From contig VKHC01000416.1 in NCBI GenBank assembly GCA_015143735.1, forward strand, positions 1 through 12,307: a stretch of DNA of 12,307 nucleotides. Direction: 5' to 3'. How positions within the stretch are numbered: position 1 is the first letter of the stretch; each line of letters opens with the position of its first letter. The notes below the pieces were generated by a model. That model was given only the letters and a program-made list of their open reading frames with translations, was not told the origin of the DNA and made no database searches. Positions 7,099-12,307 of the stretch are shown piece after piece. Both the position numbers and the translations under genes were made by a program. The stretch comes from Synura sp. LO234KE. Taxonomy: Eukaryota; Sar; Synurophyceae; Synurales; Mallomonadaceae.

Positions 7099-10000
7099 GT
7101 AAAGTTTGTAGGCATTATAATGGATAAATTGTAAATTTGAATATTCCGTTTCGCAGCTTCGTCACCAACTTCTCGGCCAAAACAGGTTGCGTTTACTCCC
7201 TTGCATCCCTCAGTTCAGACTTCATTGCCCACTTCCAGTCCCAGAAATCCTCTTAGTACAGGTGAAAGTATGCCCGTCAGTGCATTCGTAGTTACAGCTG
7301 ATGTCTACTTGTATTACTACAAAATTGAGGCCTTATCATTTCAATCATGTGCTCGGATACAGACTAAATGAACATTTTATTCCCTTATCCGTTAAGCTTC
7401 ATATATAAAACCAATCCTTATCTTCAGTTCACCGACATAGCTGAAATTTTAGTTCCTCTCTATGTATTAGACACATAGTTTTAAAAAATTGAATTACCTC
7501 TAGAATAAATGAAGCAAAGATAAATATTACAAATAGATAAGAGATAAGCCGGTGGGTGGGAAAAATGTTTTCACTTGAATATTGAAAATTTCTTTCACGT
7601 GTCTTTAATAAATAATATTTTATCCAGAAATGAATAACCATACCAGCGTTAATTACCCAATAATGCATCTATTGATGCTGAGTATTCTTGTCTTTTTACT
7701 TATACAACCTCATTTATCACAGCGGCTCCAGTTTCCTCCGCGATAACATTGCCGTCATCGTTTCAGTCCACTACATTCTACGGTCGCAGCTCATCGTACC
7801 TGTACCTGCCTAAACTTTCTCAAGCGATCACGGACGGGCTTACAATTGCCATGTGGATCACGACAGCCAAAGATGGTTTCATTATGACTCTGGGCAGGGA
7901 CTCTGGCCATTACTCGCACGATTTCGTCTTTTCGGTGTCCAACGGATATTTGTCATTTTGGGACTACAATAACGGTTTCGGCTTCAACACTGCGTGTCAG
8001 ACCCAGTTGGTCAACACCGGCGCACGCACCCACGTAGCTTTCGCCAAGAGCGGAAGTACGGGTATCTACTACATCAATGGCAGTCCCACTTGCACAGTGA
8101 CCTCCTCGCTGTCCTCAACGAGCTACACCAACGTGGCGTTGTGTGTGGGCAAGGATTGTCGTAATAACAACAACTTCTTCACAGGCAAAATGGACTCCAT
8201 TCAAATCTTCAGTGCTCAACTAAGCGCGTCCCAGATCCACTATTTAGGTGGGCGATTGCATTCCCTGCCCATACATATCTCGATCCAATAATCATAGCAA
8301 AATGTTCTAGCCAGGACGCCATCTCCAACGCGGCGCCCCACGGCCCTTCCAAAAACAAGTTCTCCTACCAAAGCGAAACTGTCCTCTGCTCCAACTTTGC
8401 GGCCTACTTTTAAACCAACCAAGTTACCCCGTGCCCACACACCAGCACCTACTGGTGTACAGACCTATCGGCCCTCCTCATTGGTTCCATCAGGTACGTA
8501 AGGGCTTATAAACATCGGCTCTGGCCTTCCTCCACCCTCCCTACCCACCTACTTTGTACACCCTACTCTAGTATTTGATTATCCGAACACTTTTATACGC
8601 CCAATCTTGATGTCCCGTGACTCATCAATTCGGTAATCGCTACACACCCCATCGATGTCCCGTGTTACTTCCCTGTACTTTCAGCGGCTCCGATTGCCTC
8701 TGCGATTTCCTTACCGTCATCGTTTGAATCTTCCACGACATTCTACGGCAACAGTTCCTCGTACCTGTACCTGCCTACGCTTGCCCAAGAGATCACGGAC
8801 GGGCTTACAATTGCCATGTGGATCACGACGGTCAAAGACGGCAATATTATGACTCTGGGCAGAGACTCCGGTCATTTCGCGTTCGAATTCTCCTTTTCGG
8901 TGTCCAACGGATACTTGTCATTCTGGGACTACAATTACGGTTACGGCTTCAATACTGCGTGTCAGACCCAGTTGGTCAACACCGGCGCACGCACCCACGT
9001 AGCTTTCGCCAAGAGCGGAAGCACGGGTATCTACTATATTAACGGCAATCCCACCTGTACCGTGACCTCCTCGCTGTCCTCAACGAGCTACACCAACGTG
9101 GCGTTGTGTGTGGGCAAGGATTGTCGTAATAACAACAACTTCTTCACAGGCAAAATGGACTCCATCCAAATCTTCAGTGCTCAACTAAGCGCGTCCCAGA
9201 TCCATTATTTTGGTGGGTGGTTAACCTTATACACATTTATGCGTCTAATATTTATTGCAATTTACACTAGCCCGGACGCCTTCACCAACTCTAAGTCCCA
9301 TTGCAATACCGACCACTAGTGTACCAACCACAAGAGCTCCCTCCGCTCCGACGTCGGTTCCATCAAGTGCGGCTCCTACGCCCACCTCGTCTCCCATCAC
9401 TCGTAGATCTGTGGCCCCAGTACAATCCACCACCGGTCAATTCTCCTACTTCTCCACCCTGCGGTACTCCACAGGTGCAAACATCAGTTACGTCATAAAC
9501 AACCCTCGCGTACCAAGGCTGTTTGACTGGAATGTGGACGGAAAACTGGACTTGCTCATCGGCTCAGGTGGCTACATCTACCTTCACCTGAACACCGGTT
9601 ATTCTGTGGCCCCTTCTTTCGGCGCTGGAATACAGTTACGGACGGTGGACGGTGCCCTGATTTCCTCTCAATATGAAACTTCAACCTTCGCCTTAGCTGA
9701 TATGGACGGGGACGGAGCCGTGGATCTGGTGATGTCAGATTACTACAATAGGTTGTGCGTGTACAAGAACACCGCACGAGCCGTTACACCCACCTTTGCT
9801 CTTCCGTACTTCATCCAGAGCTCCATCACTGGCTCTCCGTTGGTTCTGTCAGATCTAAGATTCGACGTTGGAGATTGGAATAACGACGGCTTTCCAGATA
9901 TAGTATCCGGGGCATCGTGTGGAAACATATATTTGTATCAAAACATCCGCAGTACTGCTTCTGTGTCATGTGGCGCAGCAGTAACCCTCTTCTCATCACA

Positions 10001-11923
10001 GTGCTACAACTGGTACCCGCGCCTGTACGATGTGAACGAGGATGGGGTGGTGGACCTCGTCCGCGGTATCAACTGGGGTGACATTATCTACTGGCAGGAC
10101 CCTGGTACATCCGGCATCCATTCCTCTGACACTCTGACGGTTCGAAACTCGAATGGAAACGTCGTCGACATCCGAGCTGTGACCAACGGGGCCATTGTAG
10201 ACTTTGGAGACTTGAATAACGACGGACAATTAGATATCGTACTTGGGGGCCACGGCAACAGTAATAATTTCTATGTAGCTTATGGAAGTGCCGGACGGGC
10301 TCCAGTGGCATACCCTACATTTGCTCCAACTCTTCCGTATCCTACAAGTAGTCCCACTGCTGTCCCCACATCTCCTACACACGCCCCCACCCCGTACCCG
10401 GCCAGTTCATGGACATCAGTAAATCCCCCGGGGAGCGCGGTGAATGGTCAGCACGGTGTCCCTCACCTGTTGACTGACGGGTCGGTGATCTTCCTGTCCC
10501 AGTCCCCTTATAAACTGACACCTAACGCCTATGGCGACTACACCAAGGGCACGTGGACGGCCCTGGCGGCATTGCCAGGAAGCTATGATCCGGTATTCTA
10601 CGCCTCTGCGGTCCTTCCAGATGGTCGCGTGGTGATGGCCGGCGGTGAGTACGGGGCGGATCCGAGCACGACGGGAGGTGTGAACGCGGCCATTTATGAC
10701 CCAGTGGCGGATACTTGGCAGGTCATTGCTGCTCCTTCTTACTGTACAAATATGGGGGACTCCCAAAGTGTTGTGTTGGCAGACGGCAGATGGATGGTGA
10801 GTAGCGATCTTACGGATTAAAAGTCGGTCGTATTCTACTGATATGATTATGTCGTCATACGCAGGTCGGGTTTGCCTGGTGTAGCGGAGGGGCGGTTCTT
10901 AACAGTGAAACCTTAACATGGACTCAACTGAACTTCACCGGTCAGTTAGACGGATCGGATGAGGCCGGATACACTCTGCTGCCGGACAACACCGTCTTGG
11001 CCGTGTTAAATCACGGAGAAACCTACAATGTCACGACTGATTCCTGGACTGGGACTGGCGACATGAAAAATGTAATGAAGGATATTTACTAGGGACTGCG
11101 ATTTATTCTAATCACAATTGTTTTATTAACGTAACAGTATTTAAGCAATGAGCTTGGTGAAATCGGACCGCAAGTCCTGAGACCGGACGGAACGGTCTTT
11201 GTGGTGGGTGCGAATGGTCGCACGTCGATCTACAATACCAAGACTAAGACGTGGACAAAAGGCCCCACCTTCCCTCCCACTCCTTCTGGAGATCCGTGCA
11301 CCGTCTCGGATGGTCCGGCAGCGCTGCTACCGAATGGCAACGTCTTAGCCACGTGCTCCTCTGGCAAGTATACATACGGAGACTACCAGGACGGACCGAC
11401 GCTATGGTACGAATTTGACGGCACGAACTTGCACATTCAGAAATCTCCCAGTGACAACGGCGCTCCGACATTCTGCTATTTCATGATGGTCTTGCCGACG
11501 GGTCAGATACTCCAGAAGGGCTGTGGGGACAGTCCCATCGACTTCTACACTCCGGCAAATACGAACATACAAGACAATTGGAGACCGTTGATTACCTCGT
11601 TGCCGGCTGTGATCTGTCGGGGTGGGAAGAACCTCAAGATCAGTGGAATACGCTTGAGTGGCATGTCTCACGGTGCGGGCTATGGAGACGATTGTCAGAC
11701 CGACACCAACTACCCATTGGTGCGCATTACAAATACGAAAACTAGCCACGTGTTCTACTGTCGCACCCATCACCACAGCAGTGTGGCTGTTCAATCTCAA
11801 AAGACGTCGTACACTTTCTTCGATGTTCCTGGGAGTATTGAATTGGGTCCGAGTACTTTGCAAGTGGTTGCTTCTGGTATTCCGTCGTTACCAGCCGTGA
11901 TCACTGTCATGTCGAGCTGCTGA
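7032..11923 (+). CDS. Secreted modular protein: signal peptide, two LamG-like domains, FG-GAP repeats, kelch / galactose-oxidase-like region and early-set domain (8 exons)
   Basis: Reconstructed exons: 7032-7098, 7157-7261, 7723-8247, 8311-8493, 8685-9212, 9271-10796, 10865-11071, 11138-11923. They sum to 3927 nt, 1309 codons including TGA, with one uninterrupted frame. Every intron is GT-AG; introns 1-5 are phase 1 and introns 6-7 phase 0. Order in the 1308-residue product: signal peptide 1-21; Pro/Thr linker about 23-57; LamG-like domain 58-232; basic Pro/Thr linker 233-293; LamG-like domain 294-469; Pro/Thr linker about 470-523; five FG-GAP/VCBS motifs about 555-795; Pro/Thr linker 814-850; kelch-type propeller about 851-1195; early-set domain about 1197-1308. 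These folds bind glycans, proteins or calcium, and the linkers look like O-glycosylated stalks, so I infer an adhesin or cell-wall/matrix protein. No C-terminal membrane anchor is visible. The start is the first ATG after an in-frame TAA at 7026 and has A at -3. Exons 3-8 are strong; exons 1-2 rest on signal peptide, phase and composition. It could also be two genes if exons 1-2 belong elsewhere. Confidence 0.82.
7157..7261 (+). other. Exon 2 of the modular gene: Pro/Thr/Ser linker
   Basis: This 105-nt exon, phase 1 at both ends, encodes 35 residues rich in Pro, Thr and Ser (for example SSPTSRPKQ and SLPTSSPRNPLST). It resembles linker exon 8311-8493 in composition, in a start following an AG acceptor, and in an end of the form xCA G before a GT donor (GTGAAA here, GTACGT there). 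The following intron, 7262-7722, is 461 nt, several times longer than the others. Confidence 0.65.
7723..8247 (+). repeat. LamG-like domain exon, copy 1
   Basis: A 525-nt symmetrical phase 1-1 exon encoding one concanavalin-A/LamG-type jellyroll (Laminin_G_3-like). The pattern fits the family: TTFYGRSSSYLYLP, then DGLTIAMWI, IMTLGRD, FSVSNGYLSFWDY, ARTHVAFAKSGSTGIYYING and an end strand MDSIQIFSAQLSASQI. Four Cys lie in TACQTQ, TCTVTS and LCVGKDC. An open frame seems to begin at 7749 with TTG, but the exon really begins at the acceptor at 7721-7722. Intron 8248-8310 (63 nt) follows. Confidence 0.85.
8311..8493 (+). other. Exon 4 of the modular gene: basic Pro/Thr linker
   Basis: The 183-nt exon, phase 1-1, lies between TTCTAG and the strong donor GTACGT and encodes 61 stop-free residues. 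It opens with ARTPSPT, the same word that opens the linker in exon 6, which argues that both come from one duplicated linker. Unlike the others it is rich in Lys and Arg (KTSSPTKAKL, RPTFKPTKLPRAH), giving a positively charged stalk between the LamG domains. A 191-nt intron, 8494-8684, follows. Confidence 0.78.
8685..9212 (+). repeat. LamG-like domain exon, copy 2
   Basis: A 528-nt phase 1-1 exon, one codon longer than copy 1 (an extra Ser before TTFYG). Acceptor TTTCAG, donor GTGGGT. By eye the two copies differ at 18 residues plus that codon. All but two differences lie in the first 95 or so residues; the second half is nearly identical, including 104 consecutive identical bases (8097-8200 against 9062-9165). 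The four Cys and the core strands are conserved. Intron 9213-9270 (58 nt) follows. Confidence 0.85.
9438..10289 (+). other. FG-GAP/VCBS repeat region of the modular protein
   Basis: Within exon 6, five repeats carry the calcium-binding pattern D-x-N/D-x-D-G-x-x-D followed by a hydrophobic strand: DWNVDGKLDLLIG at 9525, DMDGDGAVDLVM at 9699, DWNNDGFPDIVSG at 9873, DVNEDGVVDLVRG at 10029 and DLNNDGQLDIVLG at 10209. Spacing is 156-180 bases (52-60 residues), normal for such blades. These repeats form beta-propellers of integrin-alpha type that bind calcium. Integrin propellers have seven blades; here five motifs are clear, so the rest may be degenerate or the fold may be smaller. The region is preceded by a Pro/Thr linker (9271-9437) and followed by another (10302-10412). 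Confidence 0.82.
10413..11923 (+). other. Kelch / galactose-oxidase-like propeller and C-terminal early-set domain
   Basis: This part spans the end of exon 6, exon 7 (10865-11071) and exon 8 (11138-11923), joined by 68-nt and 66-nt phase-0 introns. Kelch-like units are seen as repeated xLPDGxVxxxGG and x-Y-x-x-x-x-x-x-W patterns: LPDGRVVMAGG with IYDPVADTW, LPDNTVLAVL with YNVTTDSW, LRPDGTVFVVGANG with IYNTKTKTW, and LPNGNVLATC. The end (IRLSGMSHGAGYGDDCQ, NYPLVRITN, then VVASGIPSLPAVITV) resembles the early-set domain of bacterial kelch/galactose-oxidase-like proteins. I do not see the Tyr-His copper-ligand pair of true galactose or glyoxal oxidases at the matching place, so a binding role is more likely than oxidase activity. 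The short open stretches after the donors at 10797 and 11072 end quickly in stops, which supports the introns. Confidence 0.78.
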
Positions 11924-12307
11924 AAAATGGAAATATGGGTTATTGGGTACAGTGAAAATACATAAAAGGGAATGGAATCGTAAGTTAAGTAGAAAGCTGG
12001 AGGGTGGCGTACTCAAATTTTTGTGAATTGTAGGATTGCGGTTGTAGTCATGCGAGCTAGATATAATAATTAACTGCGATTGAAGTACGAAAATCTCCAC
12101 TTGTGGTTGCTCACCAGTGCAAAATTGAGTTGGCGATGACCTAAAGAAGCAAGTTCTGCTGCTGAGCTAAAACTACTTGAAAACTACTTGTCAGAATCAG
12201 AGGAGGGGAAAACAAATCTGAGACAACGGCGGACTAAATACCATTCTATAGAATTGACTCTTTAGAAAAAACTCTATAGAAAACCGTAAATAGAATATTT
12301 TCTATAG
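11924..12307. other. Downstream AT-rich region
   Basis: No gene is seen. This should include the 3' UTR of the modular gene; there is no exact AATAAA. Two direct repeats of AAAACTACTTG stand head to tail at 12169-12190. The last 65 bases carry three copies of a CTATAG-centred word, one of them the palindrome TTCTATAGAA near 12243. These may be the start of a repeat that continues past the window. Confidence 0.5.

Noticed and set aside
9255-9270. Start of a long open frame upstream of exon 6
   Set aside because: These bases belong to intron 9213-9270; the protein continues from the LamG exon through the acceptor CACTAG, preserving phase and the ARTPSPT linker word.
11402-11863. 153-codon minus-strand frame, and similar ones at 10416-10766, 9996-10229 and 10084-10311
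   Set aside because: All lie antisense to the FG-GAP or kelch/early-set exons, whose + frames carry clear motifs; these are shadows.
7032-11923. Possible reassigned stop codons or prokaryotic origin
   Set aside because: Both genes end in TGA, and the reconstructed exons contain no in-frame TAA, TAG or TGA; consistent GT-AG introns exclude a bacterial gene.
10413-11923. Active galactose or glyoxal oxidase
   Set aside because: The fold pattern fits, but the Tyr-His copper-ligand pair was not seen in the matching region (CYFMMVLPTGQ), so no enzyme activity is claimed.

Overview
The window reads as nuclear DNA of a microbial eukaryote. Two genes can be supported, both on the + strand. Both are interrupted by short GT-AG introns (58-92 nt for most, 191 and 461 nt for two), both start at an ATG with A at -3, both end in TGA, and the reconstructed exons have no in-frame stop under the standard code. 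Exons are GC-richer than the AT-rich surroundings. The Pro/Thr-rich linkers joining LamG-like and FG-GAP modules recall secreted proteins of stramenopile algae and relatives. That placement is a weak inference; the sequence itself shows only a eukaryote with compact introns.

Layout. 1-685: AT-rich upstream DNA. 686-2475: a two-exon gene for a complete sedolisin (peptidase family S53, tripeptidyl-peptidase-I type) of 565 residues, with signal peptide, activation prodomain and all four catalytic residues. 2476-7031: about 4.5 kb without a convincing intact gene. It holds a cluster of ACTTTA/TAAAGT hexamers (about 3590-3870), a GC-richer patch with a broken reading frame (about 4830-5260) that ends in a hairpin, a telomere-like (CCCCTAA)n tract (5686-5704), a doubtful minus-strand ORF (5695-6147), and what looks like a decayed protein gene (about 6112-6956) with frameshifts and stops. 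7032-11923: an eight-exon gene for a secreted modular protein of 1308 residues. 11924-12307: AT-rich DNA with short direct repeats.

The modular gene is the main point of interest. I rebuilt it as signal-peptide exon, P/T linker exon, LamG-like exon, P/T linker exon, second LamG-like exon, then a long exon with P/T linker, five FG-GAP/VCBS calcium-motif repeats, another P/T linker and the start of a kelch-type galactose-oxidase-like region, completed by two further exons and a C-terminal early-set domain. The first five introns are all phase 1, so each LamG and linker module sits on its own symmetrical 1-1 exon. The last two introns are phase 0. The two LamG exons are a tandem duplication whose 3' halves are almost identical.

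Both intact genes encode predicted secretory-pathway proteins (an acid peptidase of lysosome/vacuole or exterior, and a probable surface or matrix protein), but nothing in the sequence ties them to one pathway. No RNA gene, CRISPR array or intact mobile element was found.
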